DNA of 64,000 nucleotides from an uncultured Clostridia bacterium (GTDB taxonomy: Bacteria; Bacillota; Clostridia; TANB77; CAG-508): assembly GCA_948852945.1 (NCBI GenBank), contig CAQPBJ010000006.1, positions 19,243 through 83,242 on the forward strand, read 5' to 3'. Below the pieces are notes generated by a model. The model had not been told where the DNA came from. It was given only the letters and a program-made list of their open reading frames with translations, and made no database searches. Positions 26,389 to 33,592 of this stretch are shown here, piece by piece. The translations under genes and the position numbers were made by a program. Position 1 is the first letter of the stretch. The number at the start of each line of letters is the position of its first letter.

Positions 26389-26754
26389 ATGAAAAGTAAA
26401 TATGATACTTGTACTAATGATAAAGTAAAAGTTTCATATTTGCTATATGCTATGCTTATTGAATTAGGCTTAAGCCCAAGCAATAAAGGAACTATCTATT
26501 TAAGAGAAATAATTGAATATACCATTTTAAATAATTTATATGATTATTCCTACAAAGATATTTTAAAGCTCTTTACTAATGAGAATAACTACGATTTAAA
26601 AAAGATAAGAACTAACATCAAGAATTGTTTGTATAGAATTGATTACACAAAGTCTAAGAAGAATTTTGATAAATACCTTAATATAGAATTTGACACCTAT
26701 TATCTTTCCCCTAGTAAATTTATAAACATTGTAGCCTTAAAATATAATAGTTAA
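26389..26754 (+). CDS. Spo0A C-terminal-domain-like DNA-binding protein
   Basis: This 121-residue protein consists only of a helical domain resembling the DNA-binding domain of Spo0A. LLYAMLIELGLSPSNKGTIY followed by LREIIEYTI corresponds to the Spo0A region HEIGVPAHIKGYQYLRDAI, and the later KKIRTNIKNCLYRI to the recognition part. No receiver domain is present. Such single-domain proteins occur on clostridial mobile elements and probably regulate the element. RBS AGAAAGG. The adjacent 17-bp operators are candidate autoregulatory sites. Confidence 0.65.
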   Translation: MKSKYDTCTNDKVKVSYLLYAMLIELGLSPSNKGTIYLREIIEYTILNNLYDYSYKDILKLFTNENNYDLKKIRTNIKNCLYRIDYTKSKKNFDKYLNIEFDTYYLSPSKFINIVALKYNS

Positions 26755-26756
26755 AA

Positions 26757-26785
26757 ACCTGCTAAATTATTTTAGCAGGTTTTTT
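26757..26785 (+). terminator. intrinsic terminator after the Spo0A-C-like gene
   Basis: A 10-bp stem (26757-26766 with 26771-26780), loop TTAT and T run. Confidence 0.85.
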
Positions 26786-26857
26786 GTGTAATACTATATA
26801 ACTTTACACTTGAACCATTTTGAGATACTTTGATACTCTTTTCTTTTTTCGCCTTTT

Positions 26858-26909
26858 TTCCGTGCTAAACTGAATTTAGTTCGAACGGAAAATAGATTTC
26901 TAGAAATCA
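26858..26909. repeat. inverted repeats before the sigma-like gene
   Basis: A hairpin with TTCCGT/ACGGAA outer arms (26858-26863 with 26886-26891) and inner CTAAA/TTTAG is followed by a perfect 14-bp palindrome GATTTCTAGAAATC (26896-26909). They lie in the leader of the gene at 26936 and may be regulatory. Confidence 0.5.
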
Positions 26910-26935
26910 AATATTTTTATAGGAGATTTCAAAAT

Positions 26936-27304
26936 ATGAAAAATCAAAAAACTATTTTTAATAATATTCAATTACCAAACGAAGATGTTAAGCAAATTAT
27001 TGAAGAAAACTTTTATCAAAAATCAATGCAGAAAGTTGATAACTCTGATGTGAATATTAACCACTTAGAAAACATCTTTACAAATGAAACTTACTATACT
27101 GCAATGAAAATCGTTCCATTACTTGAAAGGAAAGTTTTATATCTATCTTATATTGAAAATGCTAGATTAAATGATATTTGCAGAAGATTAAAACTACAAA
27201 AGAACGAAGTCATTTCGCTAAGAAATAAAGCTATTACCCACTTTAAAAATAATTTAAGCACATTGAATAAGGCTCAAATTATTATGAAAGGTGGTAAAAA
27301 TTAG
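26936..27304 (+). CDS. Sigma-70 region-4-like protein
   Basis: The 122-residue protein has a C-terminal helix-turn-helix resembling sigma-70 region 4 (VPLLERKVLYLSYIENARLN, then DICRRLKLQKNEV and LRNKAITHF, about 58-107). The N-terminal half shows no sigma region 2, so it is not a complete sigma factor. Similar small proteins occur in Gram-positive conjugative and mobilizable elements, where they regulate excision or transfer genes. RBS AGGAGA. Its stop overlaps the GTG start of the next gene. Confidence 0.7.
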   Translation: MKNQKTIFNNIQLPNEDVKQIIEENFYQKSMQKVDNSDVNINHLENIFTNETYYTAMKIVPLLERKVLYLSYIENARLNDICRRLKLQKNEVISLRNKAITHFKNNLSTLNKAQIIMKGGKN

Positions 27305-27846
27305 TGAAAAAGAAAAAATATTCAAAAACTCTTATTGATAAAGCAAAAAATAATGAACCTATTAGAGTTTTATATAAAAAAACAGGACAACCACCTGAAA
27401 CAAGAATTATTGATAATGTATTTAAACTAAAAAAAGCTATTATTAAGAAAAATCTTACTATTATTCCTTATGAAAATCTTTACATCATTTGCAACAATAT
27501 CAAGTTTATACAAAATGAAAAAGCAAATATTATTTTGACATTTAGTAGTATTTATGGCGATTTAATTTTAGTTGATATTGATAAAAAAAGTCGTAAATTT
27601 AAAGGATTATCACAAGAAGATATTATATGGTATTCTCAAGACTTATTGAATAAAACTTGTAATACTCCCCTTACTAACACTAAAAAGAATAATAAAAAAG
27701 ACTTTTCAAAGGTTTATGAACGAGATACAGAACGAGAACATAACAGCAAACTTGATGTTACTGATTTTGAAAAAGCCCTAATAACTGTACTTATCAATAT
27801 AGAAATGACTTTATCTGCTTTATTAGGAAAAGGAGATAAAAAATAA
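27304..27846 (+). CDS. Hypothetical protein (weak DUF3846 resemblance)
   Basis: The 180-residue protein has a GTG start overlapping the previous stop by one base, with AAAGGTGG upstream. The first part has VLYKKTGQPPETRIIDNVFK and a later IIPYENLYIICNN, recalling DUF3846 proteins of mobile elements, in which a beta-rich domain ends with such a segment. The middle is charged and probably disordered, and the end is helical with a hydrophobic stretch. Function unknown. It is co-transcribed with its neighbours. Confidence 0.55.
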   Translation: MKKKKYSKTLIDKAKNNEPIRVLYKKTGQPPETRIIDNVFKLKKAIIKKNLTIIPYENLYIICNNIKFIQNEKANIILTFSSIYGDLILVDIDKKSRKFKGLSQEDIIWYSQDLLNKTCNTPLTNTKKNNKKDFSKVYERDTEREHNSKLDVTDFEKALITVLINIEMTLSALLGKGDKK

Positions 27847-28110
27847 TGAATAAAAAAGATATTGAAAATCGTATAAATGGGCTAAATGAATATATGCTCT
27901 CTGACAGTGATAAAAAGTTACTAATGTTAAGTATTTCAAGTGATTACACATATAACAAGGCTATTGCTTTAGTAAAAAAAAAAACATACAAACAAAGACT
28001 GGTATTCAGTTGATAACAAGAATTGTTTTAAAACTTGGAATGAAGCTGAAGCCTTTATAGATGGCTTATGTTTAGCTAAGAATACAAATTTTAATGATAA
28101 TGAAAGATAA
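27846..28110 (+). pseudogene. Small ORF interrupted by a frameshift in an A11 tract
   Basis: From ATG 27846 the frame runs 55 codons to a TGA. Skipping one A of the run at 27974-27984 continues into an open frame ending KTWNEAEAFIDGLCLAKNTN and stopping at 28108-28110, giving about 87 residues. The second half looks like a genuine protein end, and the following gene starts 11 bases later. The break may be a mutation, a consensus error, or slippage on the A tract that restores the full product in some transcripts. No family recognised. Confidence 0.55.
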
Positions 28111-28121
28111 AAGGTATAAAT

Positions 28122-28391
28122 ATGAATAGTATAAATGAAAATGTAAAAGTAATTGATACTAAAGACAAAACTTTAAATGAACAAATAGTAATAAACTACT
28201 TAAATAAATTAAAAAATCCATTTATGATATTATCTGTAAAAGATGTTTCAAAAGACTTACATATTGGCATAAATCAAGCATACGACCTATTTAAGCAAAA
28301 TGACTTTCCTACAATTTGTATTGGCAAAAGAAAAGGCATTACACTTGCAACTTATTTATTATGGAAAATGAATAAGAAAGGTGGGATTTAA
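28122..28391 (+). CDS. xis: Excisionase-like helix-turn-helix protein
   Basis: An 89-residue protein whose C-terminal half (MILSVKDVSKDLHIGINQAY then DLFKQNDFPTICIGKRKGI) is the winged or MerR-like helix-turn-helix of excisionases. It is placed directly before the integrase gene, as is usual for xis-int cassettes, with the int ATG two bases after its stop. It would bend DNA at the att site and direct excision. RBS AAAAGG. Confidence 0.75.
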   Translation: MNSINENVKVIDTKDKTLNEQIVINYLNKLKNPFMILSVKDVSKDLHIGINQAYDLFKQNDFPTICIGKRKGITLATYLLWKMNKKGGI

Positions 28392-28392
28392 T

Positions 28393-29595
28393 ATGGCTGA
28401 AAAAGGAACTGGACAAGGTTGTGTATTTTTTAATAAACAAAGAAAGCGTTGGAACGCACAATATAAAGAGTATGACACAAAAACTGGAATTACTAAACCT
28501 AAGACAAAAAGTTTTAAAACCGAAGAAGAAGCAAAAAAATATTTGGATACTATTATGTACCAAAAAGAAAATCCACTTTATATTGAACATAATGGCATAC
28601 CACTTTGTGAAGTTATGAAAGCAAATTTAAAATTAAAACTAGATACAAACCAAATAACACCTACGCAGTTTGGCAGAGTAACAAGAACAATAGAGAAAAT
28701 CGAAAAAACGCCAATAGGAAATAAAAATATTGATGAAATAACATCAAATGAACTACAAGACTACATGAACTCTCAAACACATTTAAGCAATTCTTCTATT
28801 AACAAAATATATCAACAATTTAATCAAACATTTAAAATCGCAATTAACAAAGGTTATATGTTAAGAAATCCAATGATAAATGTTATAAAACCAAAAAGTG
28901 TAAAACAAGATAAGGAAGTTAGAGCATTAACAGTAGAAGAACAACAAGCTTTTACAGATTATCTATTAAACAAAGACTTAAAGCAATGTAAATATAAAAA
29001 CGTATTTCTTATTCAAATGTATATGGGACTAAGATGTAGCGAAACTTTAGCACTTACAACGCACGACATTGACCTAAAACACAAAAAAATGAATATACAT
29101 AGAACATTAACTACTGATGAAAATAACGCTATTATAATGGGCAATAAAACGAAAACTTATGCAGGAAAAAGAATTGTACCTATTCCAGATTTTATATACC
29201 CACATATAATAGAACAAATGCAAATAGCGGAAAATCAAGAAAACAACGAAGAAAAACTATTATTTAAACCTTATAACGCAAGATATACAAGAAGAACAAA
29301 TGTAAATTCTGAATTGCAACGAATTTTAGAACGATATTTTGATGTAACAGACATTTCCACTCATAGTTTAAGACATACTTTTGGAACTCGTTGTATTGAA
29401 AGTGGTATGGCACCTGTTGTTGTTCAAAGACTTATGGGACATAAAGATATAAGTGTTACTTTAAATACTTATACAAGCGTTTTTGACGAATTTAAAGCAA
29501 GAGAAATTGACAAAGTAAATCAATATTATCTTAATGAAAATATGATTAAAAATAACTTATTAAATGAAGAAAATAATATTGAAAATGAAAGATAA
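28393..29595 (+). CDS. int: Tyrosine recombinase integrase of element 1
   Basis: The 400-residue integrase starts at ATG 28393. An N-terminal arm-binding domain (CVFFNKQRKRWNAQYKEYD) is followed by a SAM-like core-binding domain and the catalytic domain with GLRCSE (first Arg), HSLRHTFGTR, LMGHKD and the tyrosine in LNTYTSVF. It resembles Tn916-type integrases in layout. It lies 445 bases from the tRNA-fMet 3' end, where the att core is. All catalytic residues are present, so it should be active. Confidence 0.94.
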   Translation: MAEKGTGQGCVFFNKQRKRWNAQYKEYDTKTGITKPKTKSFKTEEEAKKYLDTIMYQKENPLYIEHNGIPLCEVMKANLKLKLDTNQITPTQFGRVTRTIEKIEKTPIGNKNIDEITSNELQDYMNSQTHLSNSSINKIYQQFNQTFKIAINKGYMLRNPMINVIKPKSVKQDKEVRALTVEEQQAFTDYLLNKDLKQCKYKNVFLIQMYMGLRCSETLALTTHDIDLKHKKMNIHRTLTTDENNAIIMGNKTKTYAGKRIVPIPDFIYPHIIEQMQIAENQENNEEKLLFKPYNARYTRRTNVNSELQRILERYFDVTDISTHSLRHTFGTRCIESGMAPVVVQRLMGHKDISVTLNTYTSVFDEFKAREIDKVNQYYLNENMIKNNLLNEENNIENER

Positions 29596-29605
29596 AAGTT
29601 AATAT

Positions 29606-29914
29606 AAATTAAGATTAGTTAAACAAAATTAAAATAAATGGCTAAAAATCAACTTTTAATTTGGCTTTTCTAACTGTTTAAAAATAATGTTTTTTAAATA
29701 ATTATAGACATTTTATAAAACCTACTATTTTCAACACTTCTATGGAATTTATTGATTTTTATGATTTGTAAATATCTAAACAAATTCAAACTCTATACTT
29801 ATTGAAATACAAGCGTTTGAATACTGTTTACTAAACACCAACTAAACAAAAAATAATTTTAAAAATTTTGTTTAGTTGATTGTTTAGTAGATGTAAAAAT
29901 TAAGATTAGTTAAA
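29606..29914. repeat. 18-bp direct repeats flanking the right-end region
   Basis: AAATTAAGATTAGTTAAA occurs identically at 29606-29623 and 29897-29914, on either side of the arm-type cluster. It may bind integrase or excisionase. The rest of this 445-base gene-free stretch shows no coding potential. Confidence 0.6.
29829..29889. promoter_or_regulatory. integrase arm-type sites, right end of element 1
   Basis: GTTTAGTT and GTTTAGTA at 29870-29877 and 29882-29889 are spaced 12 bases as at the left end. Inverted copies lie at 29829-29836 and 29840-29847. Together they form a 23-bp imperfect inverted repeat. Confidence 0.6.
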
Positions 29915-29992
29915 ATCCGTGAAAGCACTTGATATTCTAGTGAAACACAGTTTTTATAAATTAAATAAAAAATAAATTCGTTATAAACAATA

Positions 29993-30024
29993 AAATAGCC
30001 TGTATCTATTGATACAAGCTATTT
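29993..30024. terminator. hairpin between element end and tRNA-fMet
   Basis: A 14-bp stem (29993-30006 with 30011-30024, one mismatch) with loop TATT. On the minus strand it lies 17 bases after the tRNA 3' end and is followed by TTTTATTG, so it now terminates the tRNA transcript. A second small palindrome AACGAT/ATCGTT (30028-30042) adjoins it. Confidence 0.65.
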
Positions 30025-30039
30025 AGAACGATTTAATCG

Positions 30040-30051
30040 TTGGTTGCGGGG
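30040..30051. repeat. attachment core, tRNA-fMet end of element 1
   Basis: Twelve bases identical to 17354-17365, within the acceptor stem and CCA end of tRNA-fMet; insertion restores a complete tRNA. Confidence 0.85.
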
Positions 30052-30116
30052 GTAAGACTCGAACTTACGACCTTTGGGTTATGAGCCCAACGAGCTGCCA
30101 ACTGCTCCACCCCGCG
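30041..30116 (-). tRNA. initiator tRNA-fMet (anticodon CAT)
   Basis: A 76-base cloverleaf on the minus strand with encoded CCA. The anticodon loop reads CTCATAA. The C1 to A72 mismatch at the top of the acceptor stem (CGCGGGG against CCCCGCA) and the GGG/CCC anticodon stem pairs mark an initiator. Its 3' end is the insertion site of element 1. Confidence 0.95.
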
Positions 30117-30323
30117 ATATTTTATTTAGTACTTTTAACAAGTACGTTTCATATTATAACACTTTTTAAAAAGCATTGTCAATATAATTATACTCAAAAA
30201 GCAGAAAAATATGCCAAAATAATAAAAAAATGTAAAAAAAGTATGTACAAAAAAATCTTTATATGCTAAAATTATATTATATAAGGATAAAAAATGATTA
30301 AAACGAGGTAAAGGAGGAAAAAA

Positions 30324-30698
30324 ATGATGATAAAAATGAATAAGAAAACTATATTTAAAATATTATCAATTGCTCTTATGGTAGCTATGGTAGCTATGTG
30401 TTTAGGGAATGTTGCTTTAGCTGATGTTGACTATAAACCAGATGGTTCAACAAGTACTACAGCTACAAAATTCCAAACAATCTTAAATATCTTTTTAGGA
30501 TTAGCACAAGTTATTGGTATAGCTATAGCAGTTATAATGTTAATAGTTTTAGCTATTAAATATATCTCAGCAGCACCTGGTGATAAAGCAGAAATTAAAA
30601 AACATGCAGTTATTTACATAGTAGGTGCAGTTGTATTATTCGCAGCTTCAGGAATTATCCAAATTATTAAAACATTTGCGAAAGATACATTTAACTAA
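30324..30698 (+). CDS. VirB2/TrbC-like pilin subunit 1
   Basis: A 124-residue protein with signal peptide (cleavage probably after ALA at about residue 36) and two membrane helices separated by the short cytoplasmic loop AAPGDKAEIKKHAV, the layout of TrbC/VirB2 pilin precursors. The motif AIKYISAAP recurs in the three other paralogues of this locus as GIKYM. A very strong AAAGGAGG site and a terminator directly behind the gene suggest that this subunit is made in excess over the rest. It heads the type IV secretion-like locus. Confidence 0.8.
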   Translation: MMIKMNKKTIFKILSIALMVAMVAMCLGNVALADVDYKPDGSTSTTATKFQTILNIFLGLAQVIGIAIAVIMLIVLAIKYISAAPGDKAEIKKHAVIYIVGAVVLFAASGIIQIIKTFAKDTFN

Positions 30699-30721
30699 TA
30701 GAAAAAAGATAAGAATAAAAG

Positions 30722-30752
30722 AGATTATCATTTTTTATGATAATCTTTTTTT
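30722..30752 (+). terminator. terminator or attenuator after pilin 1
   Basis: A 9-bp stem (30722-30730 with 30738-30746) with T run, between pilin genes 1 and 2 with no obvious new promoter. Partial read-through would give graded expression. Confidence 0.75.
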
Positions 30753-30772
30753 ATAAAAAGAAGGTGATAATT

Positions 30773-31144
30773 ATGCATAATAAAACAAATAAAAAAATAT
30801 GTATAACTGTAATAATGATACTAGCAATGCTAATAAGCTTTACTAAAATTGTATTTGCGACAGGTTTAGAAGACCCAACAACAATAATAACTGGACCAGA
30901 TATGACTGGAGTTGGAACTTTATTTAATTTGGGAAACGTAATTTTAGGAATCATCCAATATGTATCAATTGGAGTGGCATCTATAGCTGCAATAATACTA
31001 GGAATTAAATATATGTATAGTTCACCCGAAGATAAGGCTGAAATAAAGAAAAAGCTAGTACCATTCATAATAGGAGGAGTATTAGTATTTGGGGCTGTAC
31101 AACTTGTAAAAATAGTTGAAACATTTGTAGGTGAAATTATATAA
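30773..31144 (+). CDS. VirB2/TrbC-like pilin subunit 2
   Basis: A 123-residue protein; ATG 30773 is six bases after AAGGTG. It has a signal peptide (VFATG cleavage region) and two helices around GIKYMYSSPEDKAEIKKKLV, paralogous to the product of 30324. An extra loop (PTTIITGPDMTGVG) follows the signal peptide. It is likely a minor pilin or a pilus-base component. Confidence 0.75.
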   Translation: MHNKTNKKICITVIMILAMLISFTKIVFATGLEDPTTIITGPDMTGVGTLFNLGNVILGIIQYVSIGVASIAAIILGIKYMYSSPEDKAEIKKKLVPFIIGGVLVFGAVQLVKIVETFVGEII

Positions 31145-31160
31145 ATATAGGAGGTACAAA

Positions 31161-31523
31161 ATGAAGAAAAAATCAATATATAAAATAGTATCTATATGCA
31201 TAATATCAATAATAATTGCTATTTGCATATCAAATATTGCAAATGCTAGTACGCTAACTTCTAATATAAATCCTAATACTACTGCAACCAGTCATTTTGA
31301 AAAGCCTATATCAATTATATTGGGAATAACTCAAGTTATAGCAACAGGTGTAGGAGTTATAATGATAATTGCTTTAGGAATAAAATATATGTCATCTGCA
31401 TCATCAGACAAAGCAGAAGTAAAAAAACATGCAGTAATATATTTAGTAGGAGCATGTATAGCTTTTGGTGCTGGTGGATTAATTCAAATATTTAAAGATT
31501 TAGTAGTAGAGATGTTAAGTTAA
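31161..31523 (+). CDS. VirB2/TrbC-like pilin subunit 3
   Basis: A 120-residue protein starting at ATG 31161 after AGGAGGTACAAA. It has a signal peptide ending near NASTL, and two helices around GIKYMSSASSDKAEVKKHAV, closest to pilin 1 (shared KKHAVIY-VGA). It lies 16 bases behind pilin 2 and is closed by a terminator. Confidence 0.75.
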   Translation: MKKKSIYKIVSICIISIIIAICISNIANASTLTSNINPNTTATSHFEKPISIILGITQVIATGVGVIMIIALGIKYMSSASSDKAEVKKHAVIYLVGACIAFGAGGLIQIFKDLVVEMLS

Positions 31524-31534
31524 ATAATGAATAA

Positions 31535-31563
31535 AAAACAGGAATTAATATCCTGTTTTTTTA
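31535..31563 (+). terminator. terminator after pilin 3
   Basis: A 9-bp stem (31535-31543 with 31551-31559) with a T run. Confidence 0.8.
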
Positions 31564-31607
31564 TGCTTAAAAATATATAACAATATAGTTACAAATGTAA
31601 AAAAATG

Positions 31608-31637
31608 TTGAAAAAAACATGGTAAATGTATTATAAT
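31608..31637 (+). promoter_or_regulatory. promoter of the main secretion operon
   Basis: TTGAAA at 31608-31613 and TATAAT at 31632-31637 with an 18-base spacer, 32 bases before the ATG at 31670. It would drive everything from pilin 4 onward. Confidence 0.7.
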
Positions 31638-31669
31638 GTTGATAACTAGTATAATAAGGGGGAAATGGA

Positions 31670-32068
31670 ATGAAAATCCTTAAAGTAATTCTTGTCGTTC
31701 TTACGGCATTAATAATAATTAACGCAATACAACCAAAAGTAGAGGCTGCCTCATTAAGTTTTGATGACATGAAATCTAGATTAGATACATGGAAAAATAC
31801 AGGAAAAAATAAAGGAAATGCTTCTGTTAGCGGTGATGATATGAAAAATATTATTGTTCCTATTGCAAATATTTTAACTGCAATAGGAGTATTTGTGCTA
31901 GTAAGTGTAACAATAATAATGGGTATTAAATATATGTTTGCTACACCAGATGAAGCAGCTAAATTAAAGCAGCAATTAATAGGATTAGTGGTTTCAGCGG
32001 TAGTCGTATTAGGTGCAACAGCAATATGGAAAATAGTATATAATGTACTAAAAAGCACAGGTATATAA
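31670..32068 (+). CDS. VirB2/TrbC-like pilin subunit 4
   Basis: A 132-residue protein with an N-terminal signal (AQPKVEAA-like end), a longer charged segment (about 30-62) and two helices around GIKYMFATPDEAAKLKQQLI. It is the most divergent pilin-like paralogue and the first gene of the operon that contains the core machinery, so it may be the subunit that contacts the inner-membrane complex. RBS AGGGGGAA. Confidence 0.7.
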   Translation: MKILKVILVVLTALIIINAIQPKVEAASLSFDDMKSRLDTWKNTGKNKGNASVSGDDMKNIIVPIANILTAIGVFVLVSVTIIMGIKYMFATPDEAAKLKQQLIGLVVSAVVVLGATAIWKIVYNVLKSTGI

Positions 32069-32093
32069 ATAGAATCAAACAAAGGAGGAAGTT

Positions 32094-32432
32094 ATGGGAA
32101 CTTATTATATTCCTAGAAACTTAAGAGGTGAAACAAGAATTTTCTATATATTTACAGTGAAATCATTAATTTCTACTGTTATAGGAATAGCATTTGGTCT
32201 TGTATTTTTATTCATATTTAGCTTAATTGGTTTACAAATGGTAGGATTTATTATTACAGCATTATTTGCACTTATTGGATGGGCAATTGGAGCTATAAAA
32301 ATACCAACAGTAGCAGGAATTCAAGTAACTAAAAAAATTGGTGGAGAACCATTAAGCGAAATAATAATAAGATGGATAAAATTTAATAAAAACAAAAAGA
32401 TGTATGTTTACACAAAGGAGGAAGATAGATAA
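32094..32432 (+). CDS. PrgI-family (VirB3-like) membrane protein
   Basis: A 112-residue protein with two adjacent membrane helices (about 22-45 and 48-70), an N-terminal YYIPRNLRGETRIF segment and a cytoplasmic C-terminal tail. This is the PrgI/VirB3 layout of Gram-positive type IV secretion systems, where the protein links the VirB4 ATPase to the membrane channel. Its stop codon overlaps the ATG of the next gene. Confidence 0.8.
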   Translation: MGTYYIPRNLRGETRIFYIFTVKSLISTVIGIAFGLVFLFIFSLIGLQMVGFIITALFALIGWAIGAIKIPTVAGIQVTKKIGGEPLSEIIIRWIKFNKNKKMYVYTKEEDR

Positions 32433-33580
32433 TGGATGTTATTACTATATTACAGATTGTTCTAGCAATATTAGTTTTTATAATTATGGCATTAATAGCG
32501 ACATATGCATTAGTTATATACATGAACAAAAGAAAAGAAGAAGAGGAAGAAGAAGAAACATTAGGCTTGCAAGATGAACAATTAAAAGATTTTAATGGAA
32601 TGCCTAGAGAATCAATCTTTAAATTCATGGAATTTGATGAAGTAAAAGATAACATGATTGTTAGAAAAAATAGAACACAGTATATAATGATTCTTCAATG
32701 CTCAGGTGTAAACTATGACTTAATGTCAGAAGATGAAAAAATAGCAGTAGAAGAAGGGTTCGTACAATTTTTAAATACATTAAGATTTCCAATACAACTA
32801 TACATTCAAACAAGAAGCTTAAACTTAAGAGATATAGTTGATGAATATAAAGCAAAAGTATCTGCAATGGCACAAGAAATAGAAAAACTAAATGCCAAAA
32901 TACAAGCAGCAAAAGAAACTAAAAATGAAAGACTTTTGCAAAAACTTCAATTTGAAAAAAGAAGAAAAGAAAGAGTTCTAGATTATGGTATGGATATTGC
33001 TGAATATGTTGCTAGAATGAGTTTAAACAAAAACGTATTACAGCAACGTACATATCTAGTGCTTTCTTATTATGCAAGTGAAGCAGGAGCAACACCAGAG
33101 GCAACACCAGATGAAATAGATAACTTATGTTTCTCAGAATTATATACAAGAGCACAAACAGCTATGCGTTCTCTTGCTGCATCAGAAGTATCAAGTAAAA
33201 TATTAAATTCTGAAGAAATCGCAGAATTACTATATATTGCATATAATAGAGACGATTCAGAATTGTTACAATTCTCTAAAGCTTTAGATGCACAATATGA
33301 CGCATTATATTCAACAGGAAAAGATGTATTAGAAAAGAAACAAGAAAAACTAGATGCACAAATAAATGAACAAGCATTAGAACTTGCTACAGAAAGCATA
33401 GTAAGAGCAGACAAATACAAACAGTTAGAAGAATTAAAAAGAGCCCAAGCAATAAAAGATAGAGCAGGAGACTTAATAGATCAATATAAAGATCAAATGG
33501 ATGAAGTAACATACAATGGAGCAAAAGAAGAAATAAAAAGAGCAAAAATAGAACCATTAGATAAAGAAAACCAAGGATAA
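32432..33580 (+). CDS. Membrane-anchored VirB4/TraC N-terminal-domain-like protein
   Basis: A 382-residue protein with one N-terminal helix (about 5-31), a Glu-rich linker and a region (about 65-230) resembling the non-catalytic N-terminal domain of VirB4/TraC ATPases (for example FNGMPRESIFKFMEFDEVKD and RFPIQLYIQTRSLNLRD). A long alpha-helical tail ends the protein. There is no Walker A motif. The ATPase is encoded by the next gene 12 bases downstream, so the VirB4 function appears divided between an anchored platform and a motor. Confidence 0.7.
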   Translation: MDVITILQIVLAILVFIIMALIATYALVIYMNKRKEEEEEEETLGLQDEQLKDFNGMPRESIFKFMEFDEVKDNMIVRKNRTQYIMILQCSGVNYDLMSEDEKIAVEEGFVQFLNTLRFPIQLYIQTRSLNLRDIVDEYKAKVSAMAQEIEKLNAKIQAAKETKNERLLQKLQFEKRRKERVLDYGMDIAEYVARMSLNKNVLQQRTYLVLSYYASEAGATPEATPDEIDNLCFSELYTRAQTAMRSLAASEVSSKILNSEEIAELLYIAYNRDDSELLQFSKALDAQYDALYSTGKDVLEKKQEKLDAQINEQALELATESIVRADKYKQLEELKRAQAIKDRAGDLIDQYKDQMDEVTYNGAKEEIKRAKIEPLDKENQG

Positions 33581-33592
33581 GGAGGATAGAAG

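Larger units (their letters stand above)
17354..30051. mobile_element. Element 1: integrative mobilizable element in tRNA-fMet
   Basis: A 12.7-kb element bounded by a 12-bp direct repeat (TTGGTTGCGGGG at 17354-17365 and 30040-30051). The right copy is the 3' end of tRNA-fMet. The integrase gene lies next to the tRNA, and GTTTAGTT arm-type repeats occur near both ends. It carries a MobV relaxase with its oriT but no secretion genes, which makes it mobilizable rather than conjugative. Cargo is a type III restriction-modification system plus regulators. Base composition is similar to the host. Confidence 0.85.
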
